Positions 28,584-36,961 of a stretch of 64,000 bases of DNA are shown here, piece after piece. The notes beneath the pieces were generated by a model. The model saw only the letters and a list, made by a program, of their open reading frames with translations. It did not search any database and was not told the DNA's origin. The DNA comes from Candidatus Lutibacillus vidarii (GTDB taxonomy: Bacteria > Actinomycetota > Actinomycetes > Actinomycetales > Dermatophilaceae). Position 1 is the stretch's first letter. Each line of letters starts with the position of its first letter. The stretch is from positions 284,128 to 348,127 of the forward strand of contig JADKGA010000001.1 in the NCBI GenBank assembly GCA_016717165.1. Reading direction: 5' to 3'. Position numbers and translations under genes: made by a program.

Positions 28584-30155
28584 TCAGCTCAGGGGGAAGA
28601 CGGCGGCCCGCGCCAGCGCGCGCTGCGTCGGCGTGGTCACACCGAGCAGGTGGCCCTGCCACGAGCCCGTCGCCCAGACCAGCCGGTCGATGACGTGGAA
28701 CGCGGTGCGCCATACCTGGGCTGAGGTCACGGGCTGACCCAGGTCGGTGCGCCACCCCGCGCGGGTGAGGACCTGCGCGATCTCGACCCACACCGCCTCA
28801 CCCACCCGCGACCCCGCCGCCGTGTGCAGGAGGGTGAGGATGCAGACGTCCCGTTCGAATGAGTCCGCTCCCGCGGGTACCAGACCACGCGCCACGACCA
28901 ACCAGAGCGCGGCCGCGTCCCCGTCGGCCGCCCGCCCTGCAGGAGTTCGGACCAGCCGTCCCTTGTGCTTGCGGAGCAGGCGGTCGGCCACGACGATCTG
29001 ACGCAGCTCGGCCACGGGGTGTGTCTGGTCCTCCCTGTTGCCCTTGCCGAACCAGGTCGCGTCGAGCCGCAGGGCGACGAACGCGTCCCGCACGGCGGCC
29101 GGCCGCATCCACCCGGCCGCCGTCAACGGTATGCCGTCCTTGCCCGCCATCGAGAGGAGCACCTGCCAGGGGCGGACCGCCGCCCTGGTGTCGAGAGCGC
29201 CGACCTCGCGCGGGCCGAGCTGCTCCGAGTCGGACGTCTCGCGGGCCCGGTCCCCGGTCATCGCCGCGTGGGTGAGCTCGGCAATGGCCGTGACGTCGCG
29301 CAGGTCGAGCCGTTCGACGAGTTCGGTCACCGCGTCATGGGTCCGTACCGCGCCGCGCTCTGACTCCCAGAGGCCCATCAGCTCCTCGGTCGTCATCGAC
29401 CCGATCCGCAGCGCGTTAGTGGTCCCGTCGACGTCGAACTCGCTCGGGTCCCACTCCGGTGGCACCCAGGTGTCCAGGGGCTCTGCGAGGGGGGTGCCGG
29501 CGGTCAACGCCGCGACGATCTCGTTGTGCCCGCCGGGTCCGCCGCAGTCTTCGAGGGGACAGGCCCGACGTCCGTCGAGACAGACCGCGGGCGGGTCGTC
29601 GTCGGTGGCCGACCGCACCGACTCGACCTTGATGGAGTGGTCCCACCCGTCGCCGAAGTCGTAGGTGTAGAACAGCCGGTCGCCGGGCCTCCGGAGCAGC
29701 TGGTCGACCTCGACCGCGTCCTCGTGTCCGGCGACGCGGCTCGCATCGTCGTCCCACTCGTGCTCGTCGAGGTCGTTGACCAGGTGCGGCCCGGTCCACA
29801 GCCGCTTCGCCGGCCCGACCCAGAACCGGTGCAGATGGCCGTCGCTCCACCCCATCGCCGCCTGGAGGATGCCGTGGAGCTCCGTCGCGGTGAGGTCGCT
29901 ACGGATCGCCAGGCGCCGCCAGACGATGGGCTTGGTGCCGTCGAGGTCGACCCGGACGGTGAGGACGCTTGCCTCGTCGCGCGCCTCGGGGAGCTGCTGG
30001 GCCAGCCCTCGTCGCGCCGGGCGGGGGGCCGCGTCGTCCGCGAGGACGCCCGCGGTCACTGCTCGGCCCAGGTCCTCGATGGAGGGCATCCTGTTGGCAG
30101 CCAGCCACTGGTCGATCGCGTCACGTCCCGGGCCGGTCGGGGGCGTCTTGGGCAT
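28584..30155 (-). CDS. Plasmid pRiA4b ORF-3-like protein
   Basis: 523 residues from ATG 30155. The pRiA4b_Orf3 domain at about residues 60-250 is clear: VRVDLDGTKPIVWRRLAIRS, LHGILQAAMGWSDGHLHRFW and FYTYDFGDGWDHSIKVE, then CPLEDCGGPGG. The C-terminal 270 residues are helical and unassigned (GWMRPAAVRDAFVALRLDA, LRKHKGRLVRTPAG). The family is widespread but its biochemical role is unknown. No operon partner. Confidence 0.9.
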   Translation of the reverse strand: MPKTPPTGPGRDAIDQWLAANRMPSIEDLGRAVTAGVLADDAAPRPARRGLAQQLPEARDEASVLTVRVDLDGTKPIVWRRLAIRSDLTATELHGILQAAMGWSDGHLHRFWVGPAKRLWTGPHLVNDLDEHEWDDDASRVAGHEDAVEVDQLLRRPGDRLFYTYDFGDGWDHSIKVESVRSATDDDPPAVCLDGRRACPLEDCGGPGGHNEIVAALTAGTPLAEPLDTWVPPEWDPSEFDVDGTTNALRIGSMTTEELMGLWESERGAVRTHDAVTELVERLDLRDVTAIAELTHAAMTGDRARETSDSEQLGPREVGALDTRAAVRPWQVLLSMAGKDGIPLTAAGWMRPAAVRDAFVALRLDATWFGKGNREDQTHPVAELRQIVVADRLLRKHKGRLVRTPAGRAADGDAAALWLVVARGLVPAGADSFERDVCILTLLHTAAGSRVGEAVWVEIAQVLTRAGWRTDLGQPVTSAQVWRTAFHVIDRLVWATGSWQGHLLGVTTPTQRALARAAVFPLS

Positions 30156-30536
30156 GAACCGACAATGCCAGCGGTATGCCGGTCCCGTCACCCCGGCGAG
30201 CGGCGGATCGCTCACGACCTCGACTTTCGCGGCGACAGACAACCGTGGGCGTGCACACGAACGTGCAGTAGTCCCCTTTCGTGTCCGTTTTGCGGTGGTA
30301 TGCCGCCCCGGATTCTGACTACTGCACGTTTGAGTGCGCGGTGAGCGATCGTCTGGTGGCCGGCCTGGACGCTCCGACGGCATCGCGGCCAGCGGCCCAG
30401 CCGCAGTAGCACGTCGCGGCGAAGGCAGCAGAGGACGACGGCGGCGCACAACGCAGAAGGTCGTGCGGTGTGTCGGGTGCAGCGACTGCCGTGCTCGACA
30501 GGTTGCCCGGACCGAGGCCGTTCGTACCATGGAGGC
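30156..30536. other. Intergenic region holding a 71-bp inverted repeat
   Basis: 381 bp between divergent genes with no supported coding sequence. Its main feature is the inverted repeat at 30260-30330, listed separately. Confidence 0.6.
30260..30330. repeat. 71-bp element with perfect 14-bp inverted ends
   Basis: AACGTGCAGTAGTC at 30260-30273 and its exact complement at 30317-30330, with a 43-bp spacer that itself holds a GGTATGCCG motif. It could be a small non-autonomous mobile element, a REP-like unit or the stem of a long hairpin. No flanking duplication was evident to me. Confidence 0.6.
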
Positions 30537-31004
30537 ATGGCTGATTCGGGGCACCAGACACAGCGCATCGGACACGCCGATCGCGAAGCCGCCGAGCGCG
30601 AGCTCGCACTGCACACGAACGCGGGCCGGTTGACCGAGCAGGAACGGGTCGAACGCGTCGACGCCGCGCGGGCGGCGGTCACCCGGGCGGACCTCGACGC
30701 CGTCTTCGCGGACCTTCCCCGTCCCGACGCTCCGCCCTACCTTCAGGTGTCGGACGCACCGGCCTGGCCCGGTCCGACGGTCTCGGGTCCACCGCCCGCG
30801 CCGATGTCCGACTCGGCCCCACCACCGGCCCCAACGCCTCAACCGACCGGCTCGACGACGTCGTCGAGGATGCTGGCAGTCAGCGGCAGTGTTGCGACCT
30901 TCCTTTTCCTCGCCTGCGGTATGGCGTTCGACGGCTGGGCCTGGGCCTGGGTGTTCTTCCTCGTGCCGGGGATCGTCGCCACGTGGTACGGCGACGACGA
31001 CTGA
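30537..31004 (+). CDS. DUF1707 small membrane protein
   Basis: 155 residues from ATG 30537 (GGAGGC close upstream). The N-terminal DUF1707 domain (IGHADREAAERELALHTNAG, LTEQERVERVDAARAAVTRADL) is followed by a Pro-rich linker and two hydrophobic segments, MLAVSGSVATFLFLACGMAF and WAWVFFLVPGIVA. DUF1707 is thought to be a short DNA- or protein-binding module common at the start of actinobacterial membrane proteins; its function here is unknown. Confidence 0.88.
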   Translation: MADSGHQTQRIGHADREAAERELALHTNAGRLTEQERVERVDAARAAVTRADLDAVFADLPRPDAPPYLQVSDAPAWPGPTVSGPPPAPMSDSAPPPAPTPQPTGSTTSSRMLAVSGSVATFLFLACGMAFDGWAWAWVFFLVPGIVATWYGDDD

Positions 31005-31023
31005 GGCCGACCCCCGGTCGTTG

Positions 31024-31310
31024 TCAGGACAGTAGTACCGCCCGCGCCGCCGAGCCGGGCTCCTCAGGGCTGAGGAAGGAGATGCCGGCGTCATGCCCCT
31101 CCATGAAGACTGCATCACCAGCGAGGGCGAGGTGGAAGCCGGCGGGCGCGCCAGCTGCGCGACGAGCGACGGCCCCACGGAACCGTTCGCCCGGCGCGAA
31201 GACACTCGGACGGCCGTCGAGCACCCGCAGGTACGCCTCGGCGGTCGCCAGTTCGTGGACCGGTACGGATAGCACGTAGTCGCGGACGTTCCGCCGGTCC
31301 GGCCACCAGC
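31024..31310 (-). pseudogene. Broken copy of the serine hydrolase at 43.1 kb
   Basis: Reads NVRDYVLSVPVHELATAEAY and LRVLDGRPSVFAPGERF, then jumps to GFHLALAGDAVFMEGHDAGI. The same blocks occur in the intact gene at 43092-44096, where about 140 residues lie between them. So this is a truncated copy with an internal deletion, without the catalytic Ser-Lys end. It is on the same strand as the intact gene, and the two flank the defence island. Confidence 0.8.
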
Positions 31311-31331
31311 GCAGACCTCGCGGAGGCGGCA

Positions 31332-31558
31332 ATGCCATGGCTGGATCGATGGGCCATCAACGGTTGCCCCGTCACCGCCGAGGACCTGCGCCGGCAGCTC
31401 CGGCGGATGCCGCCACGATGGCGGCGCTGGACCACGCCGTTGCGGCGGCCGGGGTCCGCGATGACATCTGGCACCCTGGACTCTCGGCCACGACCTTGGT
31501 ACCCCGTGCCACCGCCCTGGCGCATCACTTCGGGCATTGGGCCGACGCGCACACCTGA
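31332..31558 (+). pseudogene. Unidentified gene remnant
   Basis: Two short plus-strand readings in different frames: MPWLDRWAINGCPVTAEDLR from 31332 and, after a frame change near 31410, MAALDHAVAAAGVRDDIWHP to GHWADAHT and a stop at 31558. They look like pieces of one decayed gene. I do not recognise it. The following 100 bp hold nothing I can name. Confidence 0.35.
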
Positions 31559-31657
31559 CACCGCCCCGTGTCTTGGGACGCTCGGAGGTCCGGGCTCTTC
31601 GCCTTCGACCCTCGCGCGCGGCGGAGTTCGACGCGGGCCGTCGGGTCGGTGTGGCGG

Positions 31658-33118
31658 CTACGCCGCGTCGCTCGCCTCGCCGCCGGAGGAGTCAGCACCG
31701 GTGTGGGGCCCGTCCACCGCGGCGAGGGCGGCGCCGTTCAGAGACGTGCGGGCTTGCATGAGCAGCCGGTTCAAAGAGGTCTGGAGCTTATCCGCGTCGC
31801 GGTCGATGTGTTCGGCGTTGGTTCGGATCGTCCCGGCCCGCTTCCGGATGCCGTCGATGCTGGGCAGCACGTCGAGGGCCTCGGCGATGCGCTCGACCGC
31901 GGCCTGGACATCGGTGTCGTCCTGCCGCACGGTGGCGGCGACGGCTGCCATCCGCAGCACCTGGATCACCGAGCGGAGCAGCCCTTGGTCGTCCGTGGCG
32001 GGGTCGAGGACCATGACGATCCGCCGCGGCCCCAGCACCCGCAGGCCCTGGCCGCCGTTCTGGTCGGCGTGCGGAACCAGCCCGAGCGATGCGGTGGCCT
32101 GGCGGTTCCGCTCGGCCTCGTCGAGGTAGTCGCCCCAATCCCGGCGCTCGGAGTCGGTCATCTCGAGCACGACGCGGGCCGGGCCGCCGGCGACGACGAG
32201 AACGCCGTCGCCCTTCTTGTTGCGGCCGTTGATGGCGCCGCCTGTGGTGCCGGTCTCGAGGTACTCGTCGCCGAGCCCGACGGCGATGGTGTGCATGGCG
32301 GCGTGGACGGTGTCCTCGTAGGTGGCTCCCTTGAGCGGGGTCACGCTGGCCGTGGCCTTGGCGGCCTCGGCCGCGGAGCGCTGGACCTGGATGGCGGTGG
32401 TGAGCTCGGCGACCTTGCCGGCGAGGTCGCTGTGGTGCTCGTCCCACCGCTTGGCCAGCTCTCCCTGGCGCTTGTCCAGGGCCGCCAGGTGCTTGGCCAT
32501 GGGGGAGGTGGGGTCGTCGGCATCCAGTGCGCGGGTGGCCCGCTCGAACAGGGCGCTGGTGTGCGCGTCAGCGCGGCGGGTCAAGGTGGCGCCGAACTCC
32601 TCGAGGACCGGTTTGAGACGGGCGAGGAGTTCGGGGTCGTCGCCGCCGAGGAGCTGGCCGATGCGCTCGCGCAGGTTCCTCTCGGCCTGCGAAACGGACT
32701 CGCCGAACGCCTTCCGGCCGGCCTCCCCGGCCTCTGCGATCGCCTTGCGGGCCTCGGTCGAGGCCTCGGCCATGGCCTTGGCCGCGTCGCCGACGATCCG
32801 GCTTGTCGTCTCTGCCGCGCGGGTGGTCGACTCCGTCGTGCGGGTGCCGACATCGTGGACGAGCCGCTCAAGGTTGAACGTGTCCTGGGTGCCTCCGGCC
32901 ACGGCGATCGCCTGGGCGCCGACCGCGACCGCCTGCTCGAGGTATGCCGTGAGGTCGGCCCCGTCGAGGTCTGCGGCGGCGACGGCGGGTCCCCGAGCTC
33001 CGGTGCTCCACCGCAGCGCCTCGGTGGTCACGGTGGGATGGGTGAGCTTCACGTCGGTGACGACGACTGCAGGGATGCGTGCGTCGAAGCGGGCGCCTCC
33101 AGAGGCGGTGGGGTTCAT
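31658..33118 (-). CDS. Coiled-coil protein with a nuclease-like C-terminal domain
   Basis: 486 residues. After about 90 N-terminal residues (VVTDVKLTHPTVTTEALRW), residues 90-260 are long charged helices (KAMAEASTEARKAIAEAGEA, KRQGELAKRWDEHHSDLA), a likely coiled coil. The C-terminal domain (GATYEDTVHAAM near 264, NKKGDG near 302, ARVVLEMTDSERRDWGDYL near 316) lines up with the DUF2130/RmuC-like PD-(D/E)XK fold: Glu, then GD, then E-x-K. Here the last is EMT, so the usual Lys is missing. It is divergent from a methyltransferase-like gene across 172 bp. A defence role is inferred from that partner and the neighbours. Confidence 0.7.
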   Translation of the reverse strand: MNPTASGGARFDARIPAVVVTDVKLTHPTVTTEALRWSTGARGPAVAAADLDGADLTAYLEQAVAVGAQAIAVAGGTQDTFNLERLVHDVGTRTTESTTRAAETTSRIVGDAAKAMAEASTEARKAIAEAGEAGRKAFGESVSQAERNLRERIGQLLGGDDPELLARLKPVLEEFGATLTRRADAHTSALFERATRALDADDPTSPMAKHLAALDKRQGELAKRWDEHHSDLAGKVAELTTAIQVQRSAAEAAKATASVTPLKGATYEDTVHAAMHTIAVGLGDEYLETGTTGGAINGRNKKGDGVLVVAGGPARVVLEMTDSERRDWGDYLDEAERNRQATASLGLVPHADQNGGQGLRVLGPRRIVMVLDPATDDQGLLRSVIQVLRMAAVAATVRQDDTDVQAAVERIAEALDVLPSIDGIRKRAGTIRTNAEHIDRDADKLQTSLNRLLMQARTSLNGAALAAVDGPHTGADSSGGEASDAA

Positions 33119-33205
33119 GGTGGCCTCCTGGCTGTCACGGGCCGCGGCTCTCGCGACCCACGGCAACCGTGGACCCCCATGGACGGCTTCACCCAGCCGG
33201 GCAGC

Positions 33206-33221
33206 GATAAGAGGGATTATC
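33206..33221. promoter_or_regulatory. Candidate operator between the divergent island genes
   Basis: GATAA (33206-33210) and TTATC (33217-33221) form an inverted repeat with a 6-nt spacer, in the middle of the 172-bp divergent promoter region. Read on the minus strand it contains GATAAT, a good -10 for the coiled-coil gene. The methyltransferase-like partner has an N-terminal helix-turn-helix that could bind here. Confidence 0.4.
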
Positions 33222-33290
33222 AGTGGTTCCATGACTTAGTTGTCCACCTCGACGTAGGGTGCTGACACCGCCCCACAGAGACGGAGAGCC

Positions 33291-35297
33291 ATGACGACCG
33301 CGGCCGGCACCATGACGATGAGCGACATCGCCGCTCTCGCCGGCGTGCGCCGTCCGGTGGTCTCCGTCTGGCGCAAGCGCCCGGTCGTGGCAGGCGAGAC
33401 GGTCCCGTTCCCGGACCCTGTGACTGCCCGGGGCGGGGTCGAGGAGTTCGCCGGTGACGAGATCGTCGCCTGGCTCGAGCGCACCGGGCGGGGCAACAAC
33501 CCCGAGGTCCGCGCCGACGCCGCGGCACACCTCCGCCTCCCCACGCTGACGACGGCGAAGGTCTCCGTCGAGGACGCCATCACCGCGCTGCTCTGTCTCA
33601 AGGCACGGACAGGCGCGACCCTGGCCGCCCTCGACCCAGACGGCCTCCTCGACCTCGCTGACGAGGCCGACCCCGACGACGAGGTCCTCTTCCGCGAGGT
33701 CGAGGCACTGGGGGATCACCTGCCGATGCTGGCGAGCTACGTCGACCACCTCACCGACGCGGCATACGACGTCGTCGGTGCCCTGGACCGGGTGCAGGCG
33801 CGTCGCGCGCCCACCACCGCGGCGGCCCGGTTGGCGCTGACGGGCCCGGCGCGTGCCCTCGTCGGCGAGGCCGGCGCCGCCCTCGTCCTCGACCTGGGCG
33901 CCGACGCGGTCGGCGTCCTCGATCCCACGGGCGCCTGCCCCGACCTCGTCGACGCCATCCTGCGGACCCTGGGCGAACGGCTCGACGCGACCGCCTCGGT
34001 CCGGGGCGACCATCCGCTCGCCCGCGCCGCCCGGCGCAGCCATCTCATCCGGGGCTGGCCCCTGACGTCGGGTGGGAGCCAGCCCGGGCCCGCGGTCGTT
34101 GTCACGAGGTTCCCGAACGCCGCCGAGCCCACCCGGACCCCGGCCGAGATCCTCACCGCCGTCGACGACCTCCAGCTCGAGCTCCAAGTCGGGCAGCGGG
34201 CCCTGGTGCTCGGTCCGGCATCGGTCCTGTGCGACGAATTGGCGGACCCCGCGCTCGAGAAGCAGCGCGACCTCCTCCTGCGCCTGGGACGGCTGCGGGC
34301 CGCAGTGCGGCTGCCCGCGGGCCTGGTGACAGGGCGCTCGCGCCAGCGGCTCGGTCTGTGGGTCATCACCGGTCAGCCGGTGGACGACCGCCCTGGCGAC
34401 CGCTGGATGGCCACCGCGGACCTGGCCGACCAGCGGCCCGAGGCGCGGATGTGGCAGGACCTGGTTGGAGACCTCGTCGCCGCGGTGGCGCCGACCGGGG
34501 TGGCCCGGGCCCACTCCTTCCGATACGCCCGGATGGTGCGCACCGCGCAGCTCCTCGCCCAGAGCGGCGCCCTGGTGGCTCCCGGAGCCGCGCCCTCCGG
34601 GCCCGTGTTCGTGCGGCCGGCCACCCAGGTCCTGGCGATTCGCGAGCTGGCCGAGGACCTCGAGCGGACCGCCCGGCCCGAGGGGCGGCTCGGCTCCCTC
34701 GTCGTGCGGGTCGGGGACCGGCCCGGCGGGATGCCGTCCGCCGCCCTCGGCGACCTCGTCGCCGACGGACGGATCCGGCTCCTGCCCGGCTCCCGCCTCG
34801 ACGACGACCTGCTCGGCCGCGAGGGCAGCGTGCGCATCATCGGCCCTCCTGAGCTCGTCGCGATGTCCCTGGAGGCGGGCACGCGGGTCGACCCGATCGC
34901 CCTGGAAGAGCGCCACCCCCGGGCGCACCGGACCGAGCCGGGCGATGTGGTCTTCGCTGCCGCACCCCGGCCGCGTGCCGTCGTGGACCACGAGGGGATG
35001 GCGGTGGCGCGCTACCCCGCCCGAATCCTGCGCTGTCGGCCGGGGACCGGCCTGGTGCCCGAGGCCGTCGCCGCGGCTCTGGTCGCCCTGCCCGATGCCG
35101 CCCGCGCGTGGCGCACCTGGCAGGTCCCTCTCGTCGACCCTGCCGACGCCGCGGCGCTGGGTGCTGCCCTCCGGGGGATCGAGGAGGAGCGCGAAGCGGC
35201 GCAGCGCCGCCTCGCGCTCCTGGACGCTCTGGCCACCCGGCTCATCGACGCCACGGCCACCCGAGCGGTCGCCCTCGAGCCGGCGAAGGCGCTCTGA
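33291..35297 (+). CDS. Helix-turn-helix protein with a degenerate N6-methyltransferase domain
   Basis: 668 residues. Residues 9-30 (MSDIAALAGVRRPVVSVWRK) form a MerR-like or excisionase-like helix-turn-helix. From about 150 to 460 the order of blocks follows type I HsdM-like N6-adenine methylases. But the SAM motif DPxxGSG has become DPTGACP (D211), and the place for NPPY/F reads VVVTRFPN (272-276). LRAAVRLPAGLVTGRSRQRL matches the LP-G-LF-T-G block that follows. Residues 545-660 (EPGDVVFA, MAVARYPARILRC, then helices) resemble a specificity-subunit half. So it probably recognises or binds DNA but does not methylate. Divergent from the coiled-coil gene. Confidence 0.65.
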   Translation: MTTAAGTMTMSDIAALAGVRRPVVSVWRKRPVVAGETVPFPDPVTARGGVEEFAGDEIVAWLERTGRGNNPEVRADAAAHLRLPTLTTAKVSVEDAITALLCLKARTGATLAALDPDGLLDLADEADPDDEVLFREVEALGDHLPMLASYVDHLTDAAYDVVGALDRVQARRAPTTAAARLALTGPARALVGEAGAALVLDLGADAVGVLDPTGACPDLVDAILRTLGERLDATASVRGDHPLARAARRSHLIRGWPLTSGGSQPGPAVVVTRFPNAAEPTRTPAEILTAVDDLQLELQVGQRALVLGPASVLCDELADPALEKQRDLLLRLGRLRAAVRLPAGLVTGRSRQRLGLWVITGQPVDDRPGDRWMATADLADQRPEARMWQDLVGDLVAAVAPTGVARAHSFRYARMVRTAQLLAQSGALVAPGAAPSGPVFVRPATQVLAIRELAEDLERTARPEGRLGSLVVRVGDRPGGMPSAALGDLVADGRIRLLPGSRLDDDLLGREGSVRIIGPPELVAMSLEAGTRVDPIALEERHPRAHRTEPGDVVFAAAPRPRAVVDHEGMAVARYPARILRCRPGTGLVPEAVAAALVALPDAARAWRTWQVPLVDPADAAALGAALRGIEEEREAAQRRLALLDALATRLIDATATRAVALEPAKAL

Positions 35298-35300
35298 ACT

Positions 35301-35336
35301 ATGCGCAACGTTACGCATTGTGTGACAATACGCATC
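35301..35336 (+). promoter_or_regulatory. abiE operator with repeated CGCAT boxes
   Basis: ATGCG (35301-35305) and CGCAT (35314-35318) form an inverted repeat, and a further CGCAT follows at 35331-35335 beyond TTGTGTGACAA. AbiEi proteins repress their own operon by binding inverted repeats in the promoter, and these lie 15-50 bp before the abiEi start. GGAGAG at 35339-35344 is the ribosome site for ATG 35351. Confidence 0.55.
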
Positions 35337-35350
35337 ATGGAGAGATGCTC

Positions 35351-36151
35351 ATGGTGACAGCGACGGTGCGGGCACCGAACGCCTCCGACTGGGCCCTCTC
35401 TCGCGGGGTCAACGCCCTGACGACCACCGAACTGGCCGACGTGCTCGGCGTTCCCCCGGGGCAGGTGCGCCAGCGGCTGCAGGCCCCCACCCGGCGCGGC
35501 GAGTGGACCAGCCCCGCGCGCGGGCTGTGGCTGCCCGTGCCGCCGGAGTACCGCACCTGGGGCGCGCCCCCGGGCCTCGACGTCATCGACCGGCTCGCCG
35601 ACCACCTCGGGGTTGACTACTACATCGGCTGGCTGTCCGCGGCCGAGCTGCATGGGGTGGCGCACCACGCCCCCCAGGTCTTCCAGGTCGCCGTGTCCCG
35701 GCAGATCCGTGGCCGGCAGGTGGGGCGGACCCGGTTCGAGTTTTACCACCGTGCCGCAGTGGGGTCCCTGCCCGTCGTCGAGCACCCGACGAGGTCGGGC
35801 GTGGCCCGGGTCTCGACGCTGACCGTGACGGCGCTCGATGTAGCCACCGACGCGACGGTGGCCGGCGGGATCGACAACGCGGCCACTGTCCTGGTCGAGC
35901 TGTCCGAGCAGCCCGGCTTCGACCCCGAAGAAGTCGCGGCGCTCGCCGGCCGCTACCCCACCTCGACGCTGCGGCGGCTGGGGTGGATCCTCGAGCGCTT
36001 CGCCGACCGGGCCGACCTCGACGCGGTCCGCGCTGCAGCGGTGGCCGGCCCGGCCACCCCGGCCCGAGTCGACCCGGCTGGCGACCTCGTCGGCCCGATC
36101 GACCACCGGTGGAACGTCCGCATCAACCGCGACGTGGAGGTCGACCTGTGA
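35351..36151 (+). CDS. abiEi: AbiEi antitoxin, transcriptional repressor
   Basis: 266 residues. ATG 35351 is chosen over 35345 because the ribosome site is 6 nt upstream of it. The N-terminal winged helix-turn-helix is NALTTTELADVLGVPPGQVR, followed by the AbiEi domain (YYIGWLSAAELHGVAHHAPQ, VFQVAVSRQIRGRQVG, VSTLTVTALDVATDA). This is the antitoxin of a type IV toxin-antitoxin system that also gives phage resistance by abortive infection. Its stop overlaps the abiEii GTG (GTGA). Confidence 0.92.
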   Translation: MVTATVRAPNASDWALSRGVNALTTTELADVLGVPPGQVRQRLQAPTRRGEWTSPARGLWLPVPPEYRTWGAPPGLDVIDRLADHLGVDYYIGWLSAAELHGVAHHAPQVFQVAVSRQIRGRQVGRTRFEFYHRAAVGSLPVVEHPTRSGVARVSTLTVTALDVATDATVAGGIDNAATVLVELSEQPGFDPEEVAALAGRYPTSTLRRLGWILERFADRADLDAVRAAAVAGPATPARVDPAGDLVGPIDHRWNVRINRDVEVDL

Positions 36152-36939
36152 TCCCCTACGACGCGGTCACCGCGTGGGGTGTCGGGCACCCCTGGCCGAC
36201 CCGCGAACAGGTCGAGCAGGACCTGCTGCTGTCCCGAGCCATCTGCGCGATCGCTGCCGACCCCTATCTCGGCGAGGAGCTCGTCTTCCGCGGGGGCACC
36301 GCCTTGCACAAGCTGCTCCTGACCGAGCCGCTGCGATACAGCGAGGATCTCGACTATGTCCGGACCACCGCGTCCGGGATCGGCCCGGTGACCCAGGCCC
36401 TCACCCGGCTGGGCGAGAGCCTCGGCTTTGATGTCCGCACCCGGGTGGGCGAGCACCCGAAGGTCCTCTGGCGGACCGCCGCCACGACCGGAGCGCCGCT
36501 GCGGCTGAAGGTCGAGGTCAACACCCACGAGCGCTCACCCGCCTTGCCCCTGGTCCGGCGCCCGCACACGGTCGCCTCCACGTGGTGGTCTGGGGAGGCC
36601 GACGTCCTGACCTTCCAGCCGCCCGAGCTCGTCGCGACGAAGATCCGCGCTCTCTACCAGCGGTCCAAGGGCCGGGACCTGTTCGACCTCTGGCTCGCCC
36701 TGACCCGGCTCGCCCTGGACCCGGAGGAGATCCTCGCGGCGTTCGGGCCCTACCGTCCGCCCGGTCTGACCAGTGCGACCGCGATCGCCAACCTCACCGC
36801 CAAGCTGGCCGACCGGACCTTCCGGACCGACATCGAGCCCCTGGTGCGTCGGCCACCGCAGGGGTATGCCGTGGACGTGGCCGCGGCATACGTCGTGGAC
36901 CGCCTCCTCAGCAGACTCGACCACCCGCTCGCACGATGA
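36148..36939 (+). CDS. abiEii: AbiEii toxin, nucleotidyltransferase
   Basis: 263 residues. The nucleotidyltransferase motifs are intact: FRGGTALHKLLL (GG-T loop), YSEDLDYVR (metal-binding Asp pair) and RLKVEVNTHERS (third acidic strand). ELVATKIRALYQRSKGRDLFD is the AbiEii motif with Lys and Arg/Asp residues thought to be needed for activity. Related toxins (MenT) add nucleotides to tRNA. Coupled to abiEi by a 4-bp overlap; hsdM begins 22 bp downstream, so the two defence systems may share a transcript. Confidence 0.93.
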   Translation: MIPYDAVTAWGVGHPWPTREQVEQDLLLSRAICAIAADPYLGEELVFRGGTALHKLLLTEPLRYSEDLDYVRTTASGIGPVTQALTRLGESLGFDVRTRVGEHPKVLWRTAATTGAPLRLKVEVNTHERSPALPLVRRPHTVASTWWSGEADVLTFQPPELVATKIRALYQRSKGRDLFDLWLALTRLALDPEEILAAFGPYRPPGLTSATAIANLTAKLADRTFRTDIEPLVRRPPQGYAVDVAAAYVVDRLLSRLDHPLAR

Positions 36940-36961
36940 CTGAGGAAGGACACTGAGCCGC

